The notes under the pieces were generated by a model. It searched no databases. It was given only the letters and a program-made list of their open reading frames with translations, and was not told the origin of the DNA. 64,000 bases of DNA, from NCBI RefSeq assembly GCF_001866655.1, contig NZ_MLYR01000021.1:1-64000 (forward strand). The letters run 5' to 3'. The position numbers were made by a program, and so were the translations under genes. Positions 51,253 through 60,749 of this stretch are shown here, one piece after another (position 1 is the stretch's first letter; every line of letters starts with the position of its first letter). This DNA comes from Bacillus sp. MUM 116 (lineage in GTDB: Bacteria; Bacillota; Bacilli; Bacillales; Cytobacillaceae).

Positions 51253-51606
51253 ATTGTTCACCCCTTTTTGCATTCACTGTCTGTCTCTGGATTGGTCCGA
51301 GACTTTCTCTCTAAAAATTGTTATAGTTTTAGTATGAAAAAAATGGATGGGTTTTAAACATTTCCCAAACAAAAAAGCAGAGGCTTTTTGCTTAGGGGCG
51401 ACCCCTAGAACCCCTAGACCCCGGAGCTAGATTAGTAAAAAAATAAAATTTTTCTTGAAATTTTGCTAGATTCCTCTATACTTTTTCTTGTTTGTAATTT
51501 AAGTGTTTGGGTAGGATAAAAATTGAAATCCCTTCGTGATCAGTTGAGTGAATAAATATTAGCTTTAATGATTACTAAGTTGAAAATGGATGAGAGGATG
51601 ATAAAC
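51253..51606. other. Divergent pbpG-speE intergenic region
   Basis: 354 bp without a gene. Holds a small hairpin AAGCA/TGCTT (51375-51392) and TAGGGG-cga-CCCCTA (51393-51407), followed by a doubled ACCCCTAGA-like motif. No convincing forespore or sigma-A promoter could be fixed by eye. Confidence 0.5.
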
Positions 51607-52434
51607 ATGACAATTTGGTTTACGGAAAAACAAACCGAAAATTTTGGTATCACAATGAAAGTGAATAAGACTTTACATACAGAGCAAACAGAATTCCAAA
51701 AACTCGACATGGTTGAAACAGAAGAATGGGGTAATATGCTTCTTTTAGATGACATGGTGATGACTTCTGTTCGTGACGAATTTGTTTACCATGAAATGGT
51801 GGCACACGTGCCATTATTCACCCACCCAAATCCTGAGAATGTTTTAGTTGTTGGCGGCGGTGATGGCGGTGCTATTCGCGAAATCTTGAAGCATCCAAGT
51901 GTAAAAAAAGCGACGCTTGTTGATATTGATGGTAAGGTTATTGAGTATTCAAAGAAATTCCTTCCAGGAATTGCCGGAAAATTAGACGATCCGCGTGTGG
52001 ATGTTCGTGTCGATGACGGCTTTATGCATATTGCCAAAAGTGAAAATGAATATGATGTGATCTTGGTTGACTCCACAGAGCCTGTTGGACCTGCTGTAAA
52101 CCTGTTCACAAAAGGCTTCTACGCTGGAATTTCGAAGGCGTTAAAAGAGGATGGTATTTTCGTGGCCCAATCCGATAACCCATGGTTTAAAGCAGATTTA
52201 ATTCGCGATGTGCAACGCGACGTAAGAGAAATCTTCCCAATTACCCGCCTGTATGTAGCAAATGTTCCTACATACCCAAGCGGCCTATGGGCATTCACCA
52301 TCGGTTCTAAAAAATATGACCCACTAGAAGTAAGCGACGACCGTTTCCACGAAATCGAAACTAAATACTACACAAAAGAACTTCACAAAGCAGCATTCGT
52401 ATTGCCGAAGTTTGTTGGGGATTTAGTGAAATAA
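51607..52434 (+). CDS. speE: Spermidine synthase
   Basis: A 275-residue aminopropyltransferase: [19 protein letters not shown], then [16 protein letters not shown] (decarboxylated-SAM binding), [13 protein letters not shown], and '[19 protein letters not shown]'. It makes spermidine from putrescine. ATG 51607 after AGAGG; the 13-codon extension is discarded. speB follows 48 bp later. Confidence 0.95.
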   Translation: MTIWFTEKQTENFGITMKVNKTLHTEQTEFQKLDMVETEEWGNMLLLDDMVMTSVRDEFVYHEMVAHVPLFTHPNPENVLVVGGGDGGAIREILKHPSVKKATLVDIDGKVIEYSKKFLPGIAGKLDDPRVDVRVDDGFMHIAKSENEYDVILVDSTEPVGPAVNLFTKGFYAGISKALKEDGIFVAQSDNPWFKADLIRDVQRDVREIFPITRLYVANVPTYPSGLWAFTIGSKKYDPLEVSDDRFHEIETKYYTKELHKAAFVLPKFVGDLVK

Positions 52435-52482
52435 GCAGGAGTTTTAAGTTGGGTCTAACCCCCATAAAAGAGGAGTGTTAAG

Positions 52483-53355
52483 ATGCGTTTCGATGAAGCT
52501 TACTCTGGAAATGTCTTTATTAAAAGTCATCCGAATTTTGAAGAAAGTAAAGCGGTTCTGTACGGGATGCCAATGGATTGGACGGTAAGTTACCGCCCTG
52601 GTTCTCGTTTTGGTCCGACACGTATTCGCGAGGTATCGATTGGTCTTGAGGAATATAGTCCATACCTTGACCGCGAGCTTGAGGATGTTAAATACTTTGA
52701 TGCCGGTGATATTCCGTTGCCATTTGGAAATGCGCAGAAGAGCTTGGATTTAATTGAAGAGTATGTGGATTCATTGCTTGATGCCGGCAAATTCCCGCTT
52801 GGCATGGGCGGCGAACACTTAGTTTCTTGGCCGGTTATGAAAGCTGTGTTTAAAAAATATCCGGATTTAGCGATTATTCATTTTGATGCCCATACCGATT
52901 TGCGCGAGAATTACGAAGGCGAGCCATTATCGCACTCAACACCGATTCGGAAAATTGCTGAATTGATTGGGCCGCAAAATGTTTATTCCTTCGGGATTCG
53001 TTCTGGCATGAAGGAAGAGTTTGAATGGGCGAAACAAAACGGCATGCATATTGCCAAATTTGAGGTGCTGGAGCCGCTTAAAGAGGTTCTGCCGAAGCTT
53101 GCAGGCCGCCCTGTCTATGTAACGATTGATATCGACGTATTGGATCCTGCACATGCACCAGGAACAGGTACCGTTGATTGTGGCGGAATCACCTCCAAAG
53201 AGCTATTGGCTTCCATCCATGAAATTGCCCGCTCCGAAGTAAACGTCGTCGGTGGCGACCTCGTAGAAGTAGCTCCAATCTACGACAATTCCGAGCAAAC
53301 CGCCAACACAGCCAGCAAACTCATCCGCGAAATGATCCTTGGTTGGGTGAAATAA
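52483..53355 (+). CDS. speB: Agmatinase
   Basis: A 290-residue ureohydrolase: manganese ligands in GMGGEHLVSWP, IIHFDAHTDLRE and TIDIDVLDPAHAPGTGT. It converts agmatine to putrescine and urea, supplying SpeE. RBS AGAGGAGTG. Confidence 0.95.
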   Translation: MRFDEAYSGNVFIKSHPNFEESKAVLYGMPMDWTVSYRPGSRFGPTRIREVSIGLEEYSPYLDRELEDVKYFDAGDIPLPFGNAQKSLDLIEEYVDSLLDAGKFPLGMGGEHLVSWPVMKAVFKKYPDLAIIHFDAHTDLRENYEGEPLSHSTPIRKIAELIGPQNVYSFGIRSGMKEEFEWAKQNGMHIAKFEVLEPLKEVLPKLAGRPVYVTIDIDVLDPAHAPGTGTVDCGGITSKELLASIHEIARSEVNVVGGDLVEVAPIYDNSEQTANTASKLIREMILGWVK

Positions 53356-53367
53356 TATATTTTAAGG

Positions 53368-53398
53368 TTGTCCCAAATTGATTTTGGGGCAATTTTTT
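53368..53398 (+). terminator. Terminator of speE-speB
   Basis: TTGTCCCAAA and TTTGGGGCAA pair with one wobble, followed by TTTTTT. Confidence 0.85.
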
Positions 53399-53415
53399 AT
53401 GAAAAGGGGCATAAG

Positions 53416-53575
53416 GGACAAAGTCGGTGGGAGAACCGGAGAAAGTGTCTCTCCAGCGGGTCTGGAAGGACAAAACGCGGAAGGAAATGGGAGAAAGTGT
53501 ATTTCCAGAAGGTCTGGAAGTACAAATTCCTTGAAAAACCAATCAAAATGTCCCTCCATGGCTCTTGTAAAAGAA
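53416..53575. repeat. 52-bp-period direct repeat
   Basis: GGACAAA starts at 53416 and 53468 and GTACAAA at 53520; GGAGAAAGTGT starts at 53438 and 53490; TCTGGAAG at 53461 and 53513. All steps are exactly 52 bp, about three units. The unit resembles the one at 8801-8904. Confidence 0.8.
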
Positions 53576-53597
53576 ACACCACCCGAATTTTGTCGTT

Positions 53598-53625
53598 TTG
53601 AATTGCCGCCCATTATGGGTATAAT
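53598..53625 (+). promoter_or_regulatory. Promoter of ywiB-argS
   Basis: -35 TTGAAT (53598-53603), 16-bp spacer, -10 TATAAT (53620-53625), giving a start near 53632, just before the ywiB RBS. Confidence 0.65.
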
Positions 53626-53662
53626 AGAAAAAGTGAATTTGATTAGAGGGAGTGCGGTTGGT

Positions 53663-54082
53663 TTGTCGATCCCTGAGATACCAGTGAGAATAAATGTGAA
53701 AACGACGATTGATCAAGATGAAACGTATGAGCTGCAATTGTTTGGCCGATATTTTGTAAAAGAGAATGCCTCCTATCTGCAATATGAGGAAGCAATGGAG
53801 GAAGGCAGTGTCCGGACGATTGTAAAAATAGCTTCAAATGAAGCCCTTATTTTGCGTAGCGGCGCCATCAAAATGCGCCTGCCGTTTGAATTAAATCGAA
53901 AACTAAATGGCAGCTATGAAATGCCGTTTGGCCATTTTGCCATAACGACCAAAGCCAAAAGCATCGAGCATTCTTATGAAAAGGGTAGCGGCGTAATTAA
54001 CATACTCTACGACTTTACGATGCAGGGTTCGCCTAAAAGTACATACCATTTACAGATTACCTTCCAGGAGGATCAAAAATGA
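53663..54082 (+). CDS. ywiB: YwiB family calycin-like protein (DUF1934)
   Basis: A 139-residue beta-barrel protein matching B. subtilis YwiB (142): [46 protein letters not shown]. Function unknown. The TTG at 53663 follows GAGGGAG and lies downstream of a TATAAT promoter, so the much longer ORF from 53378 (through the 52-bp repeat) is not coding. Its TGA overlaps the argS ATG (ATGA). Confidence 0.82.
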   Translation: MSIPEIPVRINVKTTIDQDETYELQLFGRYFVKENASYLQYEEAMEEGSVRTIVKIASNEALILRSGAIKMRLPFELNRKLNGSYEMPFGHFAITTKAKSIEHSYEKGSGVINILYDFTMQGSPKSTYHLQITFQEDQK

Positions 54083-55737
54083 ATATAGTGGAACAAGTCC
54101 AAAGTAAAATTAAAGAGGAAATTAAAGCGGCGGTTCTAAAGGCAGGCCTTGCCACCGAAGAGCAGCTACCCGATGTGATTTTGGAGACACCAAAAGAAAA
54201 AGTACATGGTGATTATTCGACCAATATGGCGATGCAGCTTGCCCGTGTGGCAAAGAAGGCGCCACGGATGATTGCCGAAGCCTTGATTGAGAATTTCGAC
54301 CGTTCAAAGGCATCCATTGAAAAAATTGAATTAGCAGGACCAGGCTTTATCAATTTTTATATGAATAACAGCTATTTAACGGATTTAATCCCAACTGTAC
54401 TGAAAGCAGGGGAAAAGTACGGGGAAACAACGATTGGAAACAAGCAAAAAATCCAGGTTGAGTTTGTATCAGCAAACCCGACCGGTGACCTTCATCTTGG
54501 GCATGCCCGTGGTGCGGCTGTCGGCGACTCGCTTTGCAATATTTTAGCAATGGCTGGCTATGATGTTTCCCGGGAATATTATATCAACGACGCTGGAAAC
54601 CAGATTAATAATCTTGCCAAATCGGTGGAAGCGCGTTATTTCCAAGCGTTAGGGTTAGAAAAAGAAATGCCGGAAGACGGTTATCACGGTGTGGACATTA
54701 TTAATATTGGAAAAACCTTAGCGGAAGAGTATGGCAATAAGTATGTCGAAGCCGATGAAGTGGAGCGCTTTGAATTTTTCCGTGAATATGGCTTGAAATA
54801 CGAAATGGAAAAATTAAAGCGTGACCTGGAGGATTTCCGCGTGCGTTTTGATGTTTGGTACTCTGAAACTTCCCTTTATAAAAATGGAAAAATTGACGAG
54901 GCACTTGCCGCATTGCGTAAAAGCAGCTATATCTACGAGGAGGACGGTGCAACCTGGCTCCGTTCCACAGATTTCGGCGATGACAAAGACCGCGTGCTGA
55001 TTAAGCAGGACGGCTCATATACGTATTTAACGCCGGATATCGCTTACCATAAAGACAAGCTCGACCGCGGTTTTGAACAACTCATCAATATTTGGGGCGC
55101 TGACCATCACGGCTATATCCCAAGGATGAAGGCCGCGATTCAGGCCTTAGGGTATGACCGAGATGCCCTCGAGGTGGAAATCATCCAGCTTGTACACCTT
55201 TATAAAAACGGTGAAAAGATGAAGATGTCGAAACGGACTGGAAAAGCTGTAACGATGCGTGATTTGGTCGATGAGGTCGGCCTCGATGCCACCCGGTACT
55301 TCTTTGCGATGCGCTCATCGGACACCCATATGGATTTTGACCTGGATTTAGCCGTTTCCGAATCCAATGAAAACCCGGTGTATTATGCCCAATATGCTCA
55401 CGCAAGGATTTCAAGTATTTTACGTCAGGGCGGAGAGGTAGACATAGACGCGAACTTTTCTTTAATTGACTCAGAAAAGGAAATTGATTTATTGAAAAAG
55501 CTTGGCGAGTTTCCACTGGCGGTAGGGGAGGCGGCCGTGAAACGTGTGCCACACCGCATTACAAACTATATTTTTGAACTGGCTTCGACCTTCCATAGTT
55601 TTTATAACGCGGAAAAAGTCCTTGATCCCGAGTATCCAGAACGTTCTGCAGCTCGTTTGGGGCTGGTTAAAGCGGTCCAGATTACTCTTCGCAATTCACT
55701 TGCATTGATTGGTGTATCGGCTCCAGAAAAAATGTAG
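54079..55737 (+). CDS. argS: Arginyl-tRNA synthetase
   Basis: A 552-residue class Ia synthetase: the N-terminal Add-1 domain, '[20 protein letters not shown]' with the HIGH variant HLGH, the ArgRS KMSK region in [14 protein letters not shown], and the C-terminal anticodon-binding domain rich in helices. Translationally coupled to ywiB. Confidence 0.97.
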   Translation: MNIVEQVQSKIKEEIKAAVLKAGLATEEQLPDVILETPKEKVHGDYSTNMAMQLARVAKKAPRMIAEALIENFDRSKASIEKIELAGPGFINFYMNNSYLTDLIPTVLKAGEKYGETTIGNKQKIQVEFVSANPTGDLHLGHARGAAVGDSLCNILAMAGYDVSREYYINDAGNQINNLAKSVEARYFQALGLEKEMPEDGYHGVDIINIGKTLAEEYGNKYVEADEVERFEFFREYGLKYEMEKLKRDLEDFRVRFDVWYSETSLYKNGKIDEALAALRKSSYIYEEDGATWLRSTDFGDDKDRVLIKQDGSYTYLTPDIAYHKDKLDRGFEQLINIWGADHHGYIPRMKAAIQALGYDRDALEVEIIQLVHLYKNGEKMKMSKRTGKAVTMRDLVDEVGLDATRYFFAMRSSDTHMDFDLDLAVSESNENPVYYAQYAHARISSILRQGGEVDIDANFSLIDSEKEIDLLKKLGEFPLAVGEAAVKRVPHRITNYIFELASTFHSFYNAEKVLDPEYPERSAARLGLVKAVQITLRNSLALIGVSAPEKM

Positions 55738-55746
55738 TTAGTGTCG

Positions 55747-55778
55747 AATCCCCCTTTGGTTGAAAGGGGGATTTTTAG
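55747..55778 (+). terminator. Terminator after argS
   Basis: AATCCCCCTTT and AAAGGGGGATT form a perfect 11-bp stem with a 5-nt loop, followed by TTT. Confidence 0.9.
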
Positions 55779-55784
55779 CTTGAT

Positions 55785-55877
55785 CAGTAAAGATGGAAAA
55801 GTGGCCAGTAAATTTTCTAGATCGACCAGTAAACCCAGGAATTCAGCCAGAAAATCAAAGAACTGGCCAGTAAAATG
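55785..55877. repeat. 20-21-bp-period array, core CCAGTAAA
   Basis: CAGTAAA (or CAGAAAA) begins at 55785, 55806, 55826, 55846 and 55867; steps 21, 20, 20 and 21 bp. The core is unlike those at 1 or 42784. It lies between argS and sspH. Confidence 0.75.
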
Positions 55878-55906
55878 CAACTCCTTCAAAAAAGCCACTC
55901 AAAACA

Positions 55907-55936
55907 TGAATACCATCCAAAAAATAGCAAATATTA
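55907..55936 (+). promoter_or_regulatory. Candidate sigma-G promoter of sspH
   Basis: TGAATA (55907-55912), 17 bp, then AATATTA (55930-55936), matching TGAATA / CATACTA in 11 of 13 positions. sspH is sigma-G dependent in B. subtilis. Confidence 0.6.
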
Positions 55937-55967
55937 AAATAGACTTTTTCAGTTAGGAGTGAGCTGC

Positions 55968-56150
55968 ATGAATGTAGGTAGAGCGAAGGAAATCGCTGAG
56001 TCGTCGGATATCATCCAGGTTTCCTATGAAGGGAACCCGGTGATCATTCAGCATGTCGATGAAGCAACGAAAATGGCGAGAATATATTCACGGAATAACC
56101 CGGACGAAGAAAGGGATGTTCCCGTTCTTAACTTAATCGAAGAACAATGA
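55968..56150 (+). CDS. sspH: Small acid-soluble spore protein H
   Basis: A 60-residue protein. 'MNVGRAKEIAESSDIIQVSY', NPVIIQHVDEATKMARIYSR and VPVLNLIEE follow the SspH family (H-type minor SASP). RBS TTAGGAGTGAG. Forespore-specific; loss has little phenotype in B. subtilis. Confidence 0.9.
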   Translation: MNVGRAKEIAESSDIIQVSYEGNPVIIQHVDEATKMARIYSRNNPDEERDVPVLNLIEEQ

Positions 56151-56182
56151 AAAAGCATCGGTGAATAAACCGATGCTTTTTA
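56151..56182 (+). terminator. Terminator after sspH
   Basis: AAAAGCATCGG and CCGATGCTTTT, perfect 11-bp stem, 8-nt loop, then T. Confidence 0.9.
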
Positions 56183-56210
56183 CAAAAGTAAAGAAAGTAT
56201 AAAATTTTCG

Positions 56211-56350
56211 TCTTTGATAATTGTCCAGCGCAAGCGTCCTGCCCCTCGATGGTCTACAGCCAATCCGTCAAGAAGGTTCAAGAGCAACCTTCTTGCCGGC
56301 TTGGCTTAGGCTATGCCTGAGGCAGAACAAGGCGCTTGCGCTTTTCTTTT
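56211..56350 (+). repeat. Dispersed palindromic element, copy F
   Basis: Begins TTTGATAATTGTCCAGC, inner stem GAAGGTT/AACCTTC, ends AAGGCGCTTGCGCTTTTCTT. Confidence 0.85.
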
Positions 56351-56352
56351 GT

Positions 56353-56484
56353 TCATCTGGCCTTACTGTGCTTGTTATTCGGAAGCTTATCGTCCGGATT
56401 TCCATTGCCTTGGTGCGTTTTATTATATTCTTGTTTCTTTTTGTCCTCATTTAATTTTTGTACAAATTCACTTGTGTTCTCCAT
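56353..56484 (-). CDS. DUF4023 small protein
   Basis: A 43-residue, highly charged ORF (MENTSEFVQKLNEDKKKQ..., then HQGNGNPDDKLPNNKHS) with AAGGAGGG six nt before the ATG. The pattern 'EFVxKL...HxGxGxPxxKLPxxxH' fits the DUF4023 family of short Bacillus proteins. Function unknown; the family is known from sporulating species. Confidence 0.7.
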   Translation of the reverse strand: MENTSEFVQKLNEDKKKQEYNKTHQGNGNPDDKLPNNKHSKAR

Positions 56485-56624
56485 CTTAATCCCTCCTTGA
56501 TATTTGTTACTTTAACCATTTGCGGCGTAAATCATGCCACGGAACATGTCTTATTTTTTCATGGATAAAATGAGGGATTCCACCATACATACATAATAGG
56601 ATATTGGATTCTTTGGGGGCCTAT

Positions 56625-57254
56625 ATGTATAAGGAACGGATTAAATCGTACATAAATGAAAAAAGATCAGCCCATTTCTCGTTTTTTAAGCGGGGCACAG
56701 GGCTCTTAATTGGAGTTTCACTTGTTGCGGCTTCTTTGCAGCTTTTATTAGTGAAAAATTATATTATTGATGGCGGAATCGTGGGGATTAGCATCTTGCT
56801 TTCCCATATTAGCGACCATGAGATGGAGTATTATATTCTCCTGTTAAATGCGCCATTTTTATTGCTTGGCCTACTTTACCTTGGAAAAAGGTTTCTGATG
56901 ATCAGCCTAGGTTCACTTCTTTTTTTGAGCCTGGAATTGTACATGCTTGAGCCTATCCCAGCCATTACCAATAACCCCATTCTCGTCATCCTCCTCGGCG
57001 GGATCTGCTTAGGAATGGGGGTTGGCATGATTATTCGCTTTGGGGGTTCTCTTGACGGCACAGAAATTTTAGCAATTATATTAAGCAAACGGACATCTTT
57101 TTCGATTGGGCAATACGTATTGTTTTTTAATTTCTTTATTTTTTTCAGTGCGATTTTTGTCTTTGGCCTGATCGAAGCGGCGTATTCCTTAGCGACCTTT
57201 TGCGTTGCCTGTAAAACCATTGATCTCGCCCTTAAAAATATCTACAAAAAGTAA
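56625..57254 (+). CDS. YitT family membrane protein, short form
   Basis: A 209-residue protein with five transmembrane helices: KNYIIDGGIVGISILLSH and GGSLDGTEILAIILSKRT are the YitT/DUF161 motifs. Typical YitT proteins are about 280 residues with a cytoplasmic DUF2179 domain; that domain is absent and the C-terminus overlaps the convergent clsB gene by 13 bp. ATG 56625, GGGGG at 6 nt. Transport function unknown. Confidence 0.82.
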   Translation: MYKERIKSYINEKRSAHFSFFKRGTGLLIGVSLVAASLQLLLVKNYIIDGGIVGISILLSHISDHEMEYYILLLNAPFLLLGLLYLGKRFLMISLGSLLFLSLELYMLEPIPAITNNPILVILLGGICLGMGVGMIIRFGGSLDGTEILAIILSKRTSFSIGQYVLFFNFFIFFSAIFVFGLIEAAYSLATFCVACKTIDLALKNIYKK

Positions 57255-58444
57255 GAAAAAATTCCCGCGATGCCTTCCTTTATGGACCGGAACAGATTTG
57301 GCTTGGTTAAATCGGCTAGCGTTAATGGACGGGAATCATCGATATCCTTTTGTAAAACCGATTTTAAACGCCTGATAAATTCAGGATTAAAAATATAGCA
57401 ATTAATTTCTTTGTTTAAAAATAAACTTCTTTTATCAAAATTAGCTGTCCCAATATCGCAGAGCTTATCATCGATGACAATCGTTTTTGCATGATAGAAT
57501 CCATTTTTAAATTGAAAAACCTTTGCACCTTCCCTGATCAGTACCTTTAAATAGTGATGGGATGCCTCTTGAACTAGAATATGGTCCGAGGTATAGGGGA
57601 CGACAATCGTAAGCTGAACGCCCCTTCTGAGTGCGCCAATTAGTTCGTGAAAAAGCAGCTTGCTGGGAATAAAATAGGGAGTCCCGATAATCATGGATTC
57701 TGATGCCATTTGGATGAGACGGACATACTTCCCCTCAAGCGTCACAGCCTCCGTGGGCATGAATTGGTGGCGAATTAATCCTTTTGGAACGTCAGGGAAA
57801 TAGTTAGAGCGGCCCAATAAATTCTCATCGGTATTTTCCCGCCAATCAATCAAAAACTCACTTTGTAAAAAGGTCGCACCCTCGCCGAGCAGTTTTAAAT
57901 GGTAATCACGCCATGGGCTGAGTTTTGGATCCTCATTGATGTATTCCCTGCCAATGTTGTATCCGCCAAGATACCCGATTTTTCCATCAATAATCGTAAT
58001 TTTTCGGTGATTTCGTACCTGAGCAGAGTAAAAAAGATAGGGAAGCTTCACCCGATTGGAATAGGAAAAGTGGATGCCCGCCTCACGGAGTTCATTGATC
58101 GAAGATTTTTTCAAATAGATGCCGCCGATGCGGTCAAGCAGAAGCCGAACCTCAACACCTTCACGCGCCTTTTCTTTTAATAATTGTAAAAATTCAAGAC
58201 TAAAGGCATCATTTTTGACTATATAAAAAAGAATGTGAACATGCTGTTTGGCTGCTTTGATTTCTTTAAAATAATCGGCGAACAGTTCCGGTCCATGCGG
58301 GAAGATATCAAGCTGGCCATGAAGCATGGGAGATTCGAGATTTTTAACCTGCGAAAGATGTTTCTTTCTTCCTAGCCTAAAATCAAGGACTAGCCATATG
58401 ATGATAAGAAGTAATACTCCGATTAAAACGAGTGCAAATTTCAT
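57242..58444 (-). CDS. clsB: Cardiolipin synthase (YwjE/ClsB-like)
   Basis: A 400-residue phospholipase-D family enzyme: one N-terminal transmembrane helix (FALVLIGVLLLIIIWLVLDF) and two HKD motifs, RNHRKITIIDGK and YHAKTIVIDDK. B. subtilis ClsB (YwjE, 398 residues) has a single predicted helix and lies just upstream of ywjF (fadF), as here. It condenses phosphatidylglycerol into cardiolipin. Confidence 0.9.
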   Translation of the reverse strand: MKFALVLIGVLLLIIIWLVLDFRLGRKKHLSQVKNLESPMLHGQLDIFPHGPELFADYFKEIKAAKQHVHILFYIVKNDAFSLEFLQLLKEKAREGVEVRLLLDRIGGIYLKKSSINELREAGIHFSYSNRVKLPYLFYSAQVRNHRKITIIDGKIGYLGGYNIGREYINEDPKLSPWRDYHLKLLGEGATFLQSEFLIDWRENTDENLLGRSNYFPDVPKGLIRHQFMPTEAVTLEGKYVRLIQMASESMIIGTPYFIPSKLLFHELIGALRRGVQLTIVVPYTSDHILVQEASHHYLKVLIREGAKVFQFKNGFYHAKTIVIDDKLCDIGTANFDKRSLFLNKEINCYIFNPEFIRRLKSVLQKDIDDSRPLTLADLTKPNLFRSIKEGIAGIFSYFL

Positions 58445-58537
58445 CTGAATCTTCCCTCCTCATCATATTTCTATGGTTGCCAATTGAAAACGCTTCTATG
58501 AATTTGAGTATATGAAAAAAAGAAGTTAAAAATTCAT

Positions 58538-58565
58538 TTGACTGAATGCTCATTCATTATATAAT
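58538..58565 (+). promoter_or_regulatory. fadF promoter with FadR-type operator
   Basis: -35 TTGACT (58538-58543), 16 bp, -10 TATAAT (58560-58565). TGACTGAATGCTCATTCA (58539-58556) fits the Bacillus FadR consensus TGAATGANTANTCATTCA with two mismatches and lies between and over the promoter elements. Confidence 0.75.
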
Positions 58566-58637
58566 GGGAGTAACGATTCTGAAAATTTAATAGGTTTAAA
58601 ATTTTCTTAAACAGGAAGTGAGAAAGGGGAGTTTCGT

Positions 58638-60749
58638 ATGACAGGTCTTCTATGGGTCAACCTCATTGCATTTCTGGCTGTAACCGCTTACGCTCTCAGC
58701 TTGTTCGTGTATGTTGTAAAAACGCGGATTGAATTTATTAAGCTGGGCAAAAAAGTGGAATTTGACAACAACGTCAAGGCACGTCTGCAAAAAATCTGGG
58801 TGAATGTGTTTGGCCAGAAAAAATTATTAAAGGACAAAAAGAGCGGGGCCATCCACGTCATGTTCTTTTACGGATTTATTCTTGTCCAATTCGGTGCGAT
58901 TGATTTTATTTGGAAAGGAATTAAACCGGGTTCGCATCTGCCGCTTGGGCCGCTTTATCCGGGGTTTACCTTTTTCCAGGAAATTGTCACACTGGTCATT
59001 TTAGTAGCGGTGTTCTGGGCATTTTACCGCCGTTATATTGAAAAATTGGTCCGCTTGAAGCGGAACTTTAAATCTGGACTTGTCTTATTGTTCATTGGCG
59101 GCTTGATGATTTTCGTTCTGCTTGGAAATGGAATGGACATCATCTGGCATGGGGAAGAAACATCATGGACCGAGCCTGTAGCCTCCTTACTAAGCATCAT
59201 TTTTGCAGGAATTGGTAAAACAGCTTCTATTGTCATTTTTTACTTTTCCTGGTGGATGCACTTACTTTTCCTATTAGCTTTCCTAGTGTATGTACCGCAG
59301 TCGAAGCACGCGCACTTAATTGCCGGTCCGGCGAATGTTTATTTTAACCGCTTGGAAAAGCCGGGTAAGCTAAAGAAAATTGATTTTGAAGATGAATCCC
59401 AGGAATCATTTGGGGTTGGTAAAATTGAAGACTTTACGCAGCTGCAAATGATTGACTTCTATGCCTGCGTTGAATGCGGACGCTGCACGAATATGTGTCC
59501 GGCCACCGGAACAGGCAAAATGCTGTCACCGATGGATTTAATCGTAAAAATGCGCGATCATTTGACTTTTCACGGGGCGGCGGTAACGTCTAAGCAGCCG
59601 TGGGTGCCAACGTTCGCGTTTGCCAATACAAAAGGTAACCAAATCGCTCTTGCCGCAGCAGGTAAAGGTGTGGAAGAAGCAGCAGCAGCGGGCGTTTATA
59701 GCCCAAGCCTCATCGGCGATGTCATCACGGAAGAGGAAATCTGGGCATGTACAACCTGCCGTAACTGTGAAGATCAATGTCCGGTCATGAACGAGCACGT
59801 TGATAAAATTATCGACCTCCGCCGTTATCTAGTATTAACAGAAGGAAAAATGGATGCAGATGCACAGAGGGCAATGACCAATATCGAGCGCCAAGGAAAT
59901 CCTTGGGGACTTAACCGGAAAGAACGTGAAAACTGGCGTGAAGTCCGTGATGATGTTCATGTTCCAACGGTGAAAGAAATGAATAAGGCAGGCGAAGAAT
60001 TCGAATACCTCTTCTGGGTAGGATCTATGGGTTCTTACGATAACCGCAGTCAAAAGATTGCCCTCTCGTTCGCCAAATTATTGAACGAAGCAGGTGTGAA
60101 ATTTGCGATCCTCGGCAACAAAGAGAAGAATTCCGGTGACACGGCACGTCGTCTTGGTAACGAATTCCTGTTCCAGGATCTTGCAACGAAAAATATCGAA
60201 GAATTTGAAAAGGCAGAGGTCAAGAAAATCGTAACGATTGACCCGCACGCCTATAATATTTTCAAAAACGAATACCCTGATTTCAGCTTAACTGCTGAAG
60301 TTTACCACCATACAGAAGTTCTATTTGAACTTGTCCGTGATGGAAGACTCGTTCCGAAACATGCAGTCAATGAGAAAATTACCTTCCATGATTCATGCTA
60401 TCTCGGCCGTTACAATGAGGTGTATGATGCGCCGCGAGAAATCTTAAAAGCGATCCCGGGCGTTCAGCTTGTGGAAATGGAAAGAAACCGCGAAAAAGGA
60501 ATGTGCTGCGGCGCTGGCGGCGGGTTAATGTGGATGGAGGAAGAAACCGGACACCGCATCAACGTCTCAAGAACCGAGCAGGCCCTTGCCGTGAATCCAT
60601 CGGTGATCAGCTCCGGATGTCCATACTGCTTAACAATGCTTTCCGACGGAACAAAAGCAAAAGAAGTGGAAGAAACCGTTGCGACTTACGATGTGGCAGA
60701 GCTTCTTGAAAAAGCTGTATGTGGGGAGAGCAAGACACTAGCATCATAA
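58638..60749 (+). CDS. fadF: Fe-S oxidoreductase of beta-oxidation, FadF
   Basis: A 703-residue membrane protein. The N-terminal ~240 residues hold six or so helices like a nitrate reductase gamma subunit (heme b). Then come two 4Fe-4S motifs, CVECGRCTNMCPATG and CTTCRNCEDQCP, and two CCG cysteine-rich domains (GMCCGAGGG, SSGCPYC). It is thought to link acyl-CoA dehydrogenase/ETF electrons to the quinone pool. B. subtilis YwjF. RBS AAAGGGGAG. Confidence 0.9.
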   Translation: MTGLLWVNLIAFLAVTAYALSLFVYVVKTRIEFIKLGKKVEFDNNVKARLQKIWVNVFGQKKLLKDKKSGAIHVMFFYGFILVQFGAIDFIWKGIKPGSHLPLGPLYPGFTFFQEIVTLVILVAVFWAFYRRYIEKLVRLKRNFKSGLVLLFIGGLMIFVLLGNGMDIIWHGEETSWTEPVASLLSIIFAGIGKTASIVIFYFSWWMHLLFLLAFLVYVPQSKHAHLIAGPANVYFNRLEKPGKLKKIDFEDESQESFGVGKIEDFTQLQMIDFYACVECGRCTNMCPATGTGKMLSPMDLIVKMRDHLTFHGAAVTSKQPWVPTFAFANTKGNQIALAAAGKGVEEAAAAGVYSPSLIGDVITEEEIWACTTCRNCEDQCPVMNEHVDKIIDLRRYLVLTEGKMDADAQRAMTNIERQGNPWGLNRKERENWREVRDDVHVPTVKEMNKAGEEFEYLFWVGSMGSYDNRSQKIALSFAKLLNEAGVKFAILGNKEKNSGDTARRLGNEFLFQDLATKNIEEFEKAEVKKIVTIDPHAYNIFKNEYPDFSLTAEVYHHTEVLFELVRDGRLVPKHAVNEKITFHDSCYLGRYNEVYDAPREILKAIPGVQLVEMERNREKGMCCGAGGGLMWMEEETGHRINVSRTEQALAVNPSVISSGCPYCLTMLSDGTKAKEVEETVATYDVAELLEKAVCGESKTLAS

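Noticed and set aside
53378..53662. N-terminal extension of ywiB by 95 codons
   Set aside because: It crosses the 52-bp repeat and a clear promoter, and is not in YwiB proteins.
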